A program made the position numbers and the translations under genes. A stretch of 64,000 nt of DNA, from NCBI GenBank assembly GCA_037903475.1, contig JBAJFG010000185.1:372001-436000 (forward strand). The letters are read 5' to 3'. This DNA is from Ancylostoma caninum (Eukaryota; Nematoda; Chromadorea; Rhabditida; Ancylostomatidae). A model generated the notes under the pieces. That model was not told the DNA's origin, searched no databases, and saw nothing but the letters and a program-made list of their open reading frames with translations. Of the stretch, positions 42,001-57,000 are shown in pieces (the stretch's first letter is position 1; the number at the start of each line of letters is the position of its first letter).

Positions 42001-45000
42001 ACAGATCTACGGTGTGACTCACATCGATTATCTGCTCCTGGGTGTAGTTCTGCTGCTCGATGCGCTCGCACACCTGTCGCACGAGCATTCCGCTGCGACG
42101 GACGCGACTCGCATCAATGATCGCCGTCTCACCTCGCACGCTTTTCGGATGTGCGATGCCGATCAGGTAGGCGGCTTGCGACGCAGACTCGGCCAGCGAG
42201 CAAACAGCATCAGCAGATTGTCTGAAACACGCCACGTTACCATTGTCTGGAACACGCCACGTTACTACATCATATCAGGTGCAGAAGTCTACAGAAGTAA
42301 TCAGGGTTACGATTGAGTTGGAAAAGCTCCTTACTAATCTGAAGTGGAGTTCTCCGAGCAAATGGAGGCGTCTTGTTGTATCTTTAGCTCCTTTTATCGT
42401 CGTGAATCGATACAAGATATACCTATTTTCCCAGGGCTCGTAAATTTTAGAATAACAGATAGGGTCACTCCAGAAACACCCAGGGATCTCGCCACAGATG
42501 TGGTCAGAAGAAAGTTACGATCGTTAGCTCACCTGACGCTGGTGCACAACGCTCTGGTGTCGACAGCCTTCGCATTCCGAGCAATACCAGTCATGGATTC
42601 GCCCAGGTGTCTTGACTGTTCCGTGATCATGTCCAGACATCCGAAGTAGGAGTTGGTGTTGACGGGGACGTTAGCATGCTCTGTTAGATGGCGAATGCCC
42701 TGGAACTGGCAGCCTGAGAACGTGCCGTGTGGGACTTCTTGTCGAGGCTATCGTGTGGCTAATAAAAAGTTGAACGTTATAAAACCCCCACCCCTTCCCC
42801 ATTCTCGTAAAACCTCCCTCTTCCACCTCTCTGCGCACAAATTTCCAGCTCCTCCCCTGCAATTAAAATTTTAATTTCATAAAATCAATTCTAAGTCCAA
42901 TTCCAAGGCTGATCGAGTTCTTCAAACGAATTATATCCGAGTTTTTTTTTTCCTGACTGGATTCAAGGCTAGGCGCAGAAGCCAATCTTCCCAGTCGAAG
43001 TGGCATGTTGCAACCATAACGAACCCACCCCTCCCCCTTTCCTCTTTACGACCCGTCAACGTACGACCCCCTTTGATGATCTACCCTCAACGCGCACCCC
43101 TCAGCTTCCTATGGTCAAACGCCATTACCAGATTCTGACACATCGATTTTTCACCAAACGTCACCGCTCGCATGCAGTCAAAACCCTGGCACTAACCCAA
43201 AACATCGAAAATGTTTTTTTGAGAAACCCAGACAATAGCGGCCGACTTACAGGACAGCAATTTAGTTGGACTACATGCAATCACATTTCCATCCAGAGAC
43301 GAACCTGGATTTGTCTGAGGGCGGCGTCACATTCTCGTTGCCAAGGCTGCTCGATTCCGATCTGCTCGACGATTTCGTTCACAGTCTCAATCAGTTTGCG
43401 CGATGACTGCGACAGAGTGTTCGTCTGCGTGATGTCACTCGACGCTGCGCTAACGTACGACAACAAGGTGACAGACTCTTCACGTGCTGTCTCTAGGTGG
43501 TCAACAGTGCGACGACGAGCGTCCATATCCTGGAATTTCATTCTCATAGGTGCTACGAATAGCAAATAGCGTTAACCTTCATCTTAAAAATGCTCACCGG
43601 AAGATTTTTCACGGAGGCGATCACAGCAGAGTGGAAATCTGTGTACGTGGAGACGAAGGCATTCACGGCTTCCTGGGGGTTTGGAGAGCGAACAGCGATC
43701 AACAGCTGTGACGTCGCATCGACCAGTCGCGATGCCGCAACGCGAACGTCGGGCTCGCGAACTGTCGCCGACACGCCGATCGTGCGGATCTGTGCGATAG
43801 CCTTCTCGATGGCCTGGTTGTCAGGGAGGCAAGCTATCACTTGACGAAGACTTGTGGATACCTGGAATTCCAAATTGTAGCCTAGAGACTACGACCGATG
43901 AAGAGACCTTTTGGAAACGACTGGTCACCTGCTTGGCAGCATCAGCAAGCACCGGTGGCGCAGCATGCTCGCGGACGCGATCAAATACTCTTCCAGAGTC
44001 GTGTACCACAGAGCGTGAGGAGACGATGAAACTGTCGAGCTGGACGTCCGTCCTCGTCGACACCACCTCCGTGACGCCACTTGTGAATGCACGAAGGCTC
44101 TGTGCAGCCTCGACAGCCGACGCTCCAATGTGGTGCTCATCCTGGCTGGTCGCTGCTGACACCAATTGGGCGATGCTGCTGCCAACCTGGAGGCACATAA
44201 TTGAAACTGTGGCAAGAAGGCGATCGCTGCCGTGCGTACCTGTCTCGCTGACGACATCAGATGAGATGTGGCCGACTGGGAGGTGACTCCACGTGCAGGT
44301 GACAGTTGTTTCAGTTGCGCTGCCTTCTGTACCTCTATCAACTCCTGGTCGAGTTCCTGAAATGTCCGCTAGTCCACACACTGTTTTAACATATTATAGG
44401 GCTTTTGTCAAGGAATGAACGCCAAACCCTGATCAGCTCCTCGCTGTGCACCAGCTGCTGGCTGAAGTTAAGCTGTTGTGCTGCATTTAGAGCCGTCCGC
44501 AACTCGGCAAGGTTTGTCGACAAGCCGTTACTAGTATGCTGGAGGTTGGAAGCGATGTGCGGCTCGCTGACATGGGCGACTGAGGTGCGTGCTACCTCCA
44601 CAAGACGTGTGGCAGGTTCTAGGATCTGGAATTGTCGGCAGAAATGGCTTGGATCAGACCGACGAGAGGAAGGGAGCGATTTCACATCCTGTACCCTCAG
44701 CAGCGCTAAGAGGAGACCAGAAACATTATCTTACCTGATGAGCATCTCTTATGAGTCGACTCTGTGCGCGGAACTTCTCACTGGCAGTCTTCGATTGCTG
44801 GCTCTCCCGGATTGAAGTGATCAACCTGCAACGAATACCTTAGAAAACACCAACACCCTCCTCACTAGGCTTGTCTCACCTGGGCACATGTTCCGCCGTC
44901 TCGGTGCATTCGTACACCAAATTCTCCACAGTTGTCTTGGTCTTGATCAGTTCCTTAAACGATTCAATCAATAATTGATCGCAGTTTCGGCTACGGTTGG

Positions 45001-48000
45001 GTTATTGGAATCAATGCACGCCGATTAGTAGTCTACTTCGTTCTTAGAGTTTGTTGTTCACTAGGGAAACCAAGGAGCACCGCACACCGCCACTTACTTG
45101 TTCCCTGCCCGTGCGTCCCCTCCACGCCCTCACTCCATGTTTCAATGAAAATAACCCTCTTGGGAATATAGCAGTTTTATTCTAATCCCAAATTTTTACA
45201 AATACAAATACATTGAAGGCATAGTAGAATCGTTCGCGAACAATCGACTGATGGCAAGGCTCAAAAAGTGATTAGACATTGGACTAGACAGCGAAAGGCA
45301 CACGGCAGTGTGGGCGGGGCTAGTGTTTGCGTGTGGGTGGGTGTGTACGACTGGGGACGTGCTGTGGTACAAGTGGGCGTGGCGTGATATGTGCGGGCAC
45401 ATCGAGCGATTCGTGGCTAGCGGATTCGCAGTATGGTGTGCGTGTCATCAACTAGGAGCTGCTCCGTGGTCTCCGTTCGTTTGTGCGACTCCTGAACGAA
45501 GCAGGCTACTACCGGAACGAACCGAACACAAGCTAACAAACACTGGCCGCCGCTGTCCCAAAAGTCGCGCACTATGGAGAGTACCTCCGTCTAGGATTCG
45601 ATCCACGGCCCAGATAAGCTCGTTTCCAGATATGACCATAGTGAGAGGCATGAAAAATTGTTCTTGTTTCTCAGGCGACCAAGAAAGAACCGTACTCGGA
45701 ATAATTGAAAGCCTTAACTATGTACTGCTTCCAGTCTCGTGCGCGACTTTTGAGACACGGCCTATTCACTGAAAGAAATGTTTGGCTCAGCTAAACTAAA
45801 TGGATAAACCACGTTCATAAAACTACACCGTCCGTCTGAACTCGTCACCGTAGCCCTTTAGCATAGGGACCACCTGATGTGAGAACCAACCCGAGGCCTT
45901 TAGGGTCGAACTGAGAGCAACTCATCGGTACAACACTGCTACTATGGTTCAAGGTAGTACACCAGATCCCACTGAGCAGCCGCAAGACGACTCCTTTGAA
46001 GTGCTTACACGTTCACAAAACAACTAGGAACTGTTGCACGGAATCGCATCACGGCTGATTTAGTGAAATCGGTGTACTGGATTTACCCAACACATTTGCA
46101 GTGCACCACACTGGTCAACATGCACATTTGTCCATTGAAAATTCGAAACCGAAACTAAGAAAGCACCTTGGCTGCGTTGGCGGCGGCGATGGTCTGCGTG
46201 GCTTCATACGCCGTCTGACGAGCTGCCTGCTCCAGCTTTTCCATGATGTGTTTCGCTTGCTGCTCGCTCGTGGTCTCGTTTGTCACTGTCACAAGGCGTT
46301 CGGCAGCGTTTCGTAGCGCCATCTCGGACTCGGCTTCCGTAGGACGCGACTCGCATTCCTATTAGATATTCTGCTAGACAAATGAAACAGACGCGAGAGG
46401 TAGTGGAACAGTGGACGAGGAAACAGAGGTCGAAGAGGGTCAAAAGTGGGCGGAGAGACGCTTACCCTTGTGGCATCAATCATATCACTTGTGGCAGTCG
46501 CGACGCGGCGGGCGGCGGCCAGAAGACGGTCCTTGTGCTCGGGACGCTCATGAGCTTCATGCTCGAATTGTTCCATGAGAATTTGGCTGTGTCGAATGAC
46601 CTTCTTTGCCTCGCGGGTAAGGTCTTCGCTTGGGCCCTAAACATTCCTCTTTAAAGATCATTCCTGAATGTTTTCCCTAGCTCAAAATTGCAGTTCCTTC
46701 TCTTAGTTTTTCGAAACTCATGCTAACTAACAAGGGAGGTGCAATAGGCTAACCGAGTAGATCGAAATGAATCCCATCTGGTTCGTAGCTTCACTTAACA
46801 AAATGCTACAGTATGCGTGCCATTCCCCCCCCCCCCTCCCGTCTCCTGGGGAAAAGAGAGCAAAAATTCAAAACAAGCAGCAAGCGAGTGAGTGAGTGAG
46901 TCCTACTAAGTGAGTCTCACAGTCAGTGAGTCTTACCAAGTGAGTCTTACTAGCGACAGTCTTCTGCTGTTTTCCACAAAAACGCTGGTGACAAGGCTGG
47001 TTTACCCTTCGCCCTGAATCTTTTGTTGTAGCAAGCTTGGGGTAATGTTTGGAAACTGGCAGGGTGAGTGGAGACGTTTGGCGGTTTCAATCACAGAACC
47101 GCGAGCCACTTTCAGGCCTATGAAGACGATGATCTGTTCGAAACCTCAGGCCAATAAAGTTCACTACCTAACAACCTGGTGGGCAGAAGAAGTGAAAGCA
47201 TCATTGAAACAAGGAGCATTGTAGAGATTCGATCCCTTAACCAACTGCTAAATAGTCCAGCACTTCATCCACTCGGACATATAGTCACCTGGGTGTTACT
47301 ACAGCTTCTATGCTGCGTAGAAAATATTCTCAGGATCCGAGGGCGATAATGGCCTGCTTACTGTAGCACGTTGTTGGGCTGAGCTCTACGTAACATAGAT
47401 AGATTTCTTTTCAGTTCATTGGATAAGCCTCTTACACTTGCCCAGTAAGATAAAAGACGAAGAATAACTAAAGAGGGACATTTGACTTCGCCGATTTTTA
47501 ACATAGGTCTATCGGTAACGAAACTGGGAGCGGATGCAAGACCGTTCTCTATCATCGATTAGACGCCTAGATGCAACCCCAACAGCTTTACGAATCGCGC
47601 AAAAATACCTGATGAGCAATCAGCTTGTGAGTGGTTCGCAACACCTCGTTGTACTGCTCCTCCTCTGTGCTCCTAGTGATCTTCGGCGATGTCTTCACAT
47701 GCTCCAGTAGGCTATCCAAGGCGTGAGTCACCTAAACAGGCAAAATTCAGCACAGTGGCAGGCAAGTCACCGCCGAAGACTTCGCACTTGTCTCGCGGCG
47801 TCGTGGATGTCTCCGAGCGCTTGTCGGCCGTCCGTATGACTTCTCTCGCACGCATACTCGGCGTCGTGCAAGAGTTCAGTGACTGCTTGTGATACCTGGA
47901 AGAAATCGCTATGAGACATGACTTTTCTACTCAACGCAGCTGTGGGAAAGACCACAATGAACTGAGCGTCTGACCTGTTTAGCAGCACTTGTGAGCTGTT

Positions 48001-51000
48001 CCTGACAGGCATTGCTTTCGATGGTGGGCGCGACAACTCGTGCGCAGGCGACGAGTTGCGACGTCGCGAACGCGCACTGAGTCGCCGAGTGGATTACCTT
48101 CTCCTGAAGCACCGGTTCGTCGCAATCTGCCGAGATTGTCTTGGCCCTAAATTTTGGAAATTATCATTTGATGGAGTTACTCCATTATTTCACTTTGCTC
48201 TGGGCGTTAGCATAGTGGTAGCCAACCATTCGTTCAGCTCCTGTAACTGGATTTTGGGCCCTATCTAGGGTTAGATAAGACGCGGAACTTAACTGACACT
48301 TCTTGTGCACCTGGTACCAAAATAATTTAGCTAATTTGATCAATAATTCAGGAACCGACTCGAAAACTGGGGTATTCAAGAAGGACAAGGCACTAGAGCG
48401 CTTTCTATGTCTCCTAGAGATTTGCTTGTTTGCTTTCCTTCGCTCGAACACTTGAATTTTCAATTTATTCAAAATCGAATAGGTCTGCAAGTAATTATTT
48501 GGCCCCAACTAGTACTTCTGACACTTCTAAAAGAAAGCCGGTGTTCGACTCTTTAATTGCATTTATGTGTACATTACTTTCTCTTATTCACTTTTCAGGT
48601 CAAACTTCTATGCCTTATCATCTTGAACAATGAACAAATTATCCATCCATTCAGCTCCAATTTGTGGCACTTACGATTGATACGGATACGGATAATATAT
48701 CTTTGTTTGTATTCTGACTTCTCCAGAAGAAAACTGAAGGAAAGGATCTCAGATTGAGGCGACTTGACCATTTTCGACGCTTGCTATGCGAACATGAATA
48801 AATGTCGTGCAAAAAATGAAATGTATCCACAATTCTCAAATCCCTCGAGTCTCTCAGTTCTTCAATGCCAGTAAAAGTGAGAATCTTGATAAAGAAAAGC
48901 TAAAACAGATCACGAGGACAGAAACAACCAGACGCATTCAAAATGACCAATTATGGAACCCAAGCGTTTAGGATGTCAATATTGACCAGGTTAGTTTGAC
49001 ATCTTTGATGTTGCCAAAAAAGTCCTGGTGGATTTCAGGAAAACACATCTCGCGAAAATTGTTCAGGCATTTCCAAGTCGTGAAATCATTCCAGTATAAA
49101 AAGCCGCAATGCAAAAGTTGGAAGTCGTTGAAAATCGAAAGCGAACTTGAAAGCAGCTGAAGGAACAGCGAAGCGATCGCGTCACAAGATTGATTAAACG
49201 GTTTTGGCAGTGTGGTCTCAGTGGAGTCGCCCTAATGACGACTCAACCGACGCTGCAGCAGCAGAAGGCTTGCCATCACTTTTTAGAAGACTTCACAACT
49301 CTATTTATAGAAAACAGCGAAGGAGCAGCGTTTTGTCAACACAGCCAGTTACTCGGAGGCATACCAAGGGGTGAGGAAATGGAATGAGTCTCCATTTTGA
49401 AACAGTAAAGCGTTTAACACGAACCTACGGACGGGCGCTAGAGATCCATAATAGTTGTAGACACGAACGTCCGTATATACTTTACGGCGCATACTTGGCC
49501 GAGGTCAGCTTGGAGCACTCGATCGAATTCGCCTTCTGTTCGACGACAGAAGAAACGACGTTCGAAGAGGTTCGGTGACGACGGAACGGGTTTCGAACCA
49601 GCACCGTTACGTAAGACAAAGTGTGGTGAGGAGCGACCGCAATTATTACGTGGACTAGCGCTTCGGGGATCAAGATGGGCGTCGTGGCTGATACGCACAG
49701 CTGCGCCAGTGGCGAGAGAACCGGCTGCTTTCGGACATGCATTAGCTCACGAGAAAAACTGCCTGGGAGGATATTGAAATAACGATTAGCAGCTGGGAGA
49801 CGCGCGACTCTGAAGTCATTAATTATATTTAGTGTCACCGTTAAAGGACAGCAAAAACGTGAACGACCCTCTGCACGACGGGATCATGTGTAAAGAGGAC
49901 TTACAATCATAGCAGCAACTAGACGAATGGCACGGAGGGCGCGAGCAGCCACAATCACCCCATCGGATCTAGCCTCCCGCGGGGAAACTCCCTTCATCCT
50001 CCGAAAGATACATGGACGGCCCCAAACCGCGGCTCTACGGCCGCAGCACGCTCTCTCGGCCCGCTTCAACCCCGAGCCTCCCTGGGGTGTGGTGTCAAGA
50101 GTCGCACACATTTGCATAGCATCCATCATTGGCAGCCGGCCAAGCAGCCAACGACAAATAACCCCCAGTGGGCATATGCGCCGGCCAATTGCACTCCTCC
50201 AAAGCCCAGCTAATAATTCGGCTTCTCCGCGGAACTTAGAAGCATTTGGCAGCATTTGGCCATGGCATCATCTCTGATGCAGCCAGAAGAAAAAAGCGAA
50301 TGTGCCAGAGTGCACCAAGTCTCACCTCAGAACAAGCTGGGCGGTACTGGTGGCGACGTTCTTCGCCTTCTGGACGAGATGGTCGTGGAAGTACGACTGC
50401 TCGTGTGTCGGCTCGTCCATGGTGTTGATCACCTGCTGCGAGAAGTCACCAACGCGTCCGGCAGCTGCCAAAACTGTGGTTCTCTTTTCCTAGAAAAAGC
50501 TTCCATCGAGTAACACGAGCATGGACAGAGTTTACAGCAAGAACTACGACTGTCTCGGGTACAAACTCCGTTATTACGAGGTATACGCTCCTCCTGGATT
50601 ATGACTAGACAAGAACAGAACTCTACCTCGTGCTCAGGGTTAACTGCGTGAAGGAAGTCGCCGAAAGCGCCACACAATTTGCGAGTCGCTTCGACCAGAT
50701 CATCTCTGCAATGGAGGCAGCTCTCAATTGTTCCAGCCACTTCTACGGAGATTGGAGCTCACCTTCTCCTTTCGGGCATAAAGTGAGCCAGGTCACGAAC
50801 GTTTCTTCCGACATCTGGAAGGTTGGATCCGATGGTGGCAATGGCTGTTCCCACACGGTCGTCGTATTCCTCTTGCACGGCCGTCCACTGCACAACCTGA
50901 AACGAAACAGCACTTGAGAATTTCTCGAATTCATTTGCCTTATCATCGGTAAGAAGCTGGAACAGCTGAATGACTTCATTGCTGTGTGCAGCCCCTGCAT

Positions 51001-54000
51001 TTTGCCAAATTTGGTATAGACAATGCGAAACACTCCAGAAGTCGTTATACAGACCGAGATTTGTTCGCTTCAAATGCATGTGTCTCCCTCAAAAACCAAT
51101 CAAACCACTTACCTGAGCTGTGGCTGCACCCATAGCGGCCAGACGTTCGTTGACGTTCTCCTTGTTGATGGTGACCTGCTCGTCGACCCATCTGTGAAAA
51201 GGTGTTACTAGTGCGGGCTGCGGGTGCGGGGGATGGCGTACGAAGCACGAAAATCGCTCACTTCCTTCTTGAGTAATCGTCATGGAATCGTGGCAGTTCG
51301 ATGTGTGGCTCGCGCTCCAGCTCCTCTTCCGCTTCCGCCACCGATTTGATCGTCGCTTCGATCGTGCCGACCAACGCACGCTGCGGATGCTCGTATGTGT
51401 CGAGGATGCGGAGACGTTGGGCCTGAAATCTTCGAAGATAGGGTTGTGGAAGTACCTGTCAGTTTGTCTGGGATATTTTTACGGGACATTTTATCTAATA
51501 CGGTACGTAACAATATCCTAGAAACAATTCTATACTCAATACTGCCTCCGTTTTTGTTACTCATACTCCCCAGATTTCCCTCTAAATTGGAATTTCTCAA
51601 GTACAGTGACGATAAGGGTGATGTGTAGTAGTTAATAACTATCAACGTTAACTCGAAAATTGTGTAACCTCGAGTTGTAGAACAGAATATGACACACCTC
51701 TACTGGTATATGAAAATTACTATACGTTACTCAGAAGAACGACTTAGACGTCAATGAACCGAAGCCTCGAAGAAACTTTCTCGATGCGATCACAAAAAAT
51801 GGTGCTACATGAGCGAATAATACACACTGGCAAGGGTAAGACAGGAAAAGTCAAAAGCAAGAGAAACTTCGTTATAAACATAGTTTCCTTTCCTAGGTTC
51901 GCTTTCAAACGCCCAGGCTTCGGTCACCTCCAAATTATTTCCCACACAATGTAGACACTTGTCAAAACGTATTTTCCCCTGCCTAGATCAGTTCCTAAGC
52001 TCCTTATTTTGATGATTTTTCATACTACCGCCCTTTTTGCGCCTTACGGGTGGGTAAAATTTTTTTGAAGATATTTCTCACCCACGAGTGTGATTCCTTG
52101 CTAGGAAGCTCATCTGATACAGCAAGACAAACGGCATGAAGACAAAAAATAACTTCTGTTATTTTTGGGCCTCCCCACTCATCCTACTTCCCACATAACT
52201 GTGGCATAACTCGATCCATTCGGATTGTGGCCACTCATTCTCTACTTCGCATTTTTACTAGGAGAAAGTAATTAGCAGCGTCATATATCGTTTCACAACC
52301 AAAAACTAGAGAGCTACCAGTACAACTTGGGCTCTCCAATGCGCCGCCGTGTTTAGAAATTTACGCTCGAACCACCGCATTACATGGGAAAAATCATGCA
52401 GCGTCCAGCTTCTACACAATTTTCCAGCATATCAATGTCTAATGTACATTATGGGGAACCGGGGGACATAAGTTAATTTCAAAGGCCCAACTAGTGTAGC
52501 TAGTCGCTCAATGAGACGACTAGCCGTGGGATGAGAAACATGAGCAAGAGAGGCGTTCGTGCGTGCAATTTACTGAAAGAAGTACATCGAAACTGCACTG
52601 AGATGTCGGAGCAGCGGTCTTTGGAGGAACTGCCCACTCCGGCACGGAAAGGAGGAGTGATTCTCTTAAACTAGTGAGGTATTCAGAGAATGCATCGCCT
52701 AGTTTCTCTGCTCATCGGTTCTTAAGATATGCGCACCATCGATAGGGCCTAGTGCCAGCGTTTTTCAACCTTGTGAAACTACAATGCCCATAAAAAGAAG
52801 AAGAAATCAAGGAACTTATTTTTGAAAAGATAACCGGGTCCTAGCAGGAAAAAAAAACACAAGCATGCTGCACAAGGCCAACATCAATCCTTACAAACAC
52901 TTTGTCAGCTTAAGTTAGTGAGCCTCCTTCTGCTCAATCATAGGACAGTTGTAGCAAGTCTCCAGCCAAAGACTTTGCACCAAGGCCAAGGATCGCGGAA
53001 TTCATTTTGATGCCGTTTCCCTCCCGTTTCCCAATATCGTTAGACACTATACGAGCATTCCCTTGAAAAGTCAAAACCTATAACCATAAGCAGAATCGAA
53101 ACCGTCCCCGAGCTAGATTTCTGTGATAGCATAGGATTAGAGGCCATGAAGAAGTTGCACTTGTGAGATCAATGTAATCCTACTTATAGTACTTATCGAG
53201 TGAAAAGCCGCTAATTATACTAATTACAAATAATGTTAGACAATTTTGGAGCTAAATCTTTTCACTGAAAAGAACATCTCTCCATATGGCAGGAGCGCAG
53301 TGAAATCTGTTAAGTTTTTCACGCTTCTGTCATTGTAAGAAGTGCCACAACTTGATGAACACACCATTTTCCACTCATTCTAACTCACTTCATTTTATCG
53401 CCCCTTATTTTCCTTGCTATTTGTGAGTTACATCAACTTACTGCTTAGTTTCGTAGTACACATATCGGTGAATATATACATTTGAGGCAAAAATGACTTA
53501 ATAGAATAGGTGTGCCCAAAGGGCGCTGAAGTGCATACGGAGTCGAGCAAGGCAGCTGGTAGACGGCGATGTCCGCAACAGCGGGACATCGCCGGGACCA
53601 GCCGACAATAGCGAATTCGGCGTTACCATAGCTGCGTTGGCAATAATTGAGCACCGCTTTGCCCCGGGTGAAACAAAAGATGTGCTAATTCCCGACACCA
53701 TGTCCTTCGCCGAATATCTCTTCCAATGGAGCGGAAGAGCGAAGTTCAGCTTGAAAAGTTGCTACCCCGTGAAAACAGGAGAGGCAACAAATGAAAAAAA
53801 GCAGCAAGGAAAAGATAGAGAAATATAAAGAAGTTAACAAAACATTCCCAAACAGTTTGCTGGACAAGGACAGGAAAATTTCTTCGGAAGCTGCTTGGAA
53901 AGATCCGTTGACAAACTGTTCCCCTTTCCAATAATAAATCGATCCGAAAAGAGACAAATCCACAAGCTTTCACGCCATGTAGTGCCGTGAATCAAGTGAC

Positions 54001-57000
54001 GTACCCTTGCCAGACTCTGTGACTGAATCTCTCCACTGACGGCACCGTACTGCGCGCCATTGATGCCGTAACCGTAAGGCTGCGGTTGCTGCTGCGGAGT
54101 GCGCAGCACACCACGCAGCGCAACATGTCCGTCCTGTGCGTGTTGTCCGGCACCGATTTGTCCATGGGCCACCTCAAATAGATCCTTTGCTCACGCCCTA
54201 GTAAGCCGGCTGCACTGAAAGGGCACGTTCAAAGAAAGTACGAACCAGCGTCGCCTTCGCAGGTGCCACCACGTCTTCGAGCATGGTCGAGCCTTCGTCG
54301 CCTTCGATTCCCAGGTGATCTCTCATCGCCTTCTTCTTCACGATGATATCGATGTAGCCGGCGATGAGCTGGCCGATTTTCTCACCGTCAGACGTCTGCA
54401 CGGAGTAGTAGCCATCTTGGTAGTCGCCAAAATCCTGAAGTGATACTGAATAGGGGAAGGAGGCAACGCAATTAGAAATACCGGTGGTAGTTTTGTCTCG
54501 TTGGGAAAAAAATTCTGTCATAAACAGAAAATCAAAATCGTTCTTCACATCTGCCTGCTTTTGTTGGCGCCAACCCCTGCAACAATACAGAGAAATTCGA
54601 AACAAATATTGCGGGCAAATACTGTACTATAATGTGACCATTTATTCGAGGAAATCTTCTGAAATCTCGTCTTATTTTTGTGTAATTCCGTGATACTAGC
54701 GTGCTGGTTAGTGAAAATCCTTCAAAAGTACGAAACTGAGCATTCCATTCCACCTTTTGTCATTGTTCAAAAAACCAAGAAGAAAAATCCTCTTCACAAG
54801 GCGAGTTGCTGAGAATGCGAGCTATTGTGGAAGCAGCTTTGACTCGAATAGGCCGGGTTTTTGCAGATACGGCTGCTCTCCAACAATAGGAGAAGCTCGC
54901 CTAGGAAATTTTCCTGGCGCCTTTCAACACTGGAAAGAGGAAAAGCGCTGGGATCGGGGATGACTTCTAATAGGATCTAATGGGGCATTCTTGGATTCCT
55001 GATCAAAGCCACAATTCTACCTTTATCCCATACTGTCCGGTTAGCTGGGACTGCGATTTTCAGAAGAGGAAAAGGATGAATAGGGCGTCAACTTCTTCCA
55101 ACCTTCCATCCTTACTGAAGAATTCCAGCGAAGGTTCTTTATTATTTCACGTAGTCTTCGTTCATCTTAGGAAAGGAACATAACAAAACTGTTCGCTTTC
55201 AACCCATATTTTGTCATTTTTTTCATCAGTCGTTGATATTTTTCAAATAAAGGCGGCGTCGTTTCATTCGATCGAACCAAAAAATCTTAACCCAGCGCGA
55301 AATACGTGATGCACACCGGCACCACGACTGCACTTTTTTCCGACGGCGCTTTTCCAAAATAACACGATTAAATACAGCGAACAAGGAATGAGATTGGCCG
55401 GACCGAAGCTCAGACATTCATTGGCCACCCATGCAAAATGTGCTCGGTTCGCAGCGCGTTAGCAATCAGCCGCTTGTCCTGAATTAGCAGAATGTTCAAA
55501 AGCAAAAGTGAAGAGAAAACCACAAGTGCCAGGGCCCAGTCCCAAGTATGGCACGATTCCAAAAACGGTTTGAAGCACAAAGTGCAATGAACACGCAGGG
55601 CAAACGTAGTACAAACCAGGGTAAACGTCCTGGGCGATGTGTTCCAACGTCTGACTTGCTCCAGTGGCCACTCTTTCAGCACGTCTTTGGTCTTCTCGTC
55701 GACGCGCATTACACATTCCTTGTTGACTCCGAGAAGGCGTGGAACGAGCTTGTTCTTGCCACATAATTTCTCTAAAATGGAGAGCCTAAGAAAACAGTCA
55801 GGAGTGTCTGCGCTCTAGTTCGAACTGAGTGAGGTGAATGAGGTTCTGAGGAGAGTCTGGAAGGCACTGGAAAAACGAGGTAAATTGCTCGTTTCACAGG
55901 ATTTCCGAAGAAAGTGCAGTTATTAGCTGAGCAGAAATTACAAGGAACCAGCAGTGAGTAACAAACTGGTAAGGAGTAGTGGAGAGTAGACAATGGTGAC
56001 GGCAGGGAATTTCTCATTAGCGCAGAAGCGATGAATGCGGCACGCGAGATTTGGCAGCGCGGAGGTCGTCAGCAATGAAGGGAAGCGAGGCGAGGCGAGT
56101 GGCCAGCCAGCCCGCCCTCTAGTTCGAACCTCATTGAATTGGCAGGCTAATCAGAGACCTCGCGGTCGGCCAGCCAAATCTAGTTTGCGTGGAGTAAATG
56201 GCGAAATTTGGACGCCGCCGTCAGCGCAGAGCCGCCGCCACAGCCGCGCGGGCCTGCACAGAACGCTGGCGGGCCGGACGCGGCTCCCAACCACCATGCC
56301 ACCACGTCCCCCGGGGAATTAGCCAGAAACACTTTCACGGCTTCACCGGCGCTGATTTTGTTAGACAAGTAGGCGGCGCCTGTCCCAGAGTACAGCTTCG
56401 TCAGAAGAAGGCAGCAGTCGAACAGCCGACCCCCTCCACACAAGAAAGCGGCATCAGAACTGGGCCATCAACCCGCGGCGTTGCTGGAGAGCCGGGGATT
56501 GCTTGATCGAGTTTGTTCAACAGTTTCTCAGTGATTCACTTAATCCCTATGCTGAATTTACAGAATAACTTCAATTTTAGGAGAACAGTGAGGGCATCAA
56601 TTTTACAAAGTGGAGATGAGATCCTTCGAAATATCCTTCTTGTCCCCGTAGTGAGGGTCAAGATATCGAACACATGGCAGCAAAAAATGGAAATACATCA
56701 AAAGTCTTCTATTTCCTTTGGAAAGTCGGTAAAGCAGCATGGCATGGAAAAGGAGTACAGGTATCTAAGATAGAGTAACAGAAGGTTCAGTCCTACGACG
56801 GGATCCATGGACCCTCACGGTATAATTCTGACCTGCTCCCTGTTCCGAAGTGGATGAAATCTGCATGGAAGAGTGGTTATTCTTTTTTCGAATGACTTCT
56901 CTCGGCAGTGACAAGTAATGGTATAATGGCAATATTCATTATATGTCACATAAGTAATAACATACATCACATTTTGCTCGATAGAGTCGTTCACTCTGGA

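Larger units (their letters stand above)
51423..54004. other. Talin intron, 2.6 kb, two hairpins, no exon
   Basis: No missing talin residues are expected here because the flanking exons join in phase (linker to AQRLRIL). The intron contains the hairpins at 52499-52524 and 53555-53602 and otherwise AT-rich unique-looking sequence. Confidence 0.5.

Noticed and set aside
45448..45651. Extra talin exon in the 44954-46166 intron
   Set aside because: The flanking exons (TIAAANAAK and ELIKTKTTV) already join in phase, and the frame shows no talin-like helices.
47210..47280. Functional tRNA gene
   Set aside because: A- and B-box-like motifs exist, but acceptor and anticodon stems do not pair, so only a SINE-like relic is claimed.
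50706..50762. Apparent in-frame TGA in a single long talin exon
   Set aside because: A 57-bp intron with a GTGAGC donor and a CCATTGCAG acceptor removes the stop and keeps the phase on both sides.
56198..56506. Nested gene in a talin intron
   Set aside because: Open on both strands from high GC content; no domain, no start context and no splice support.
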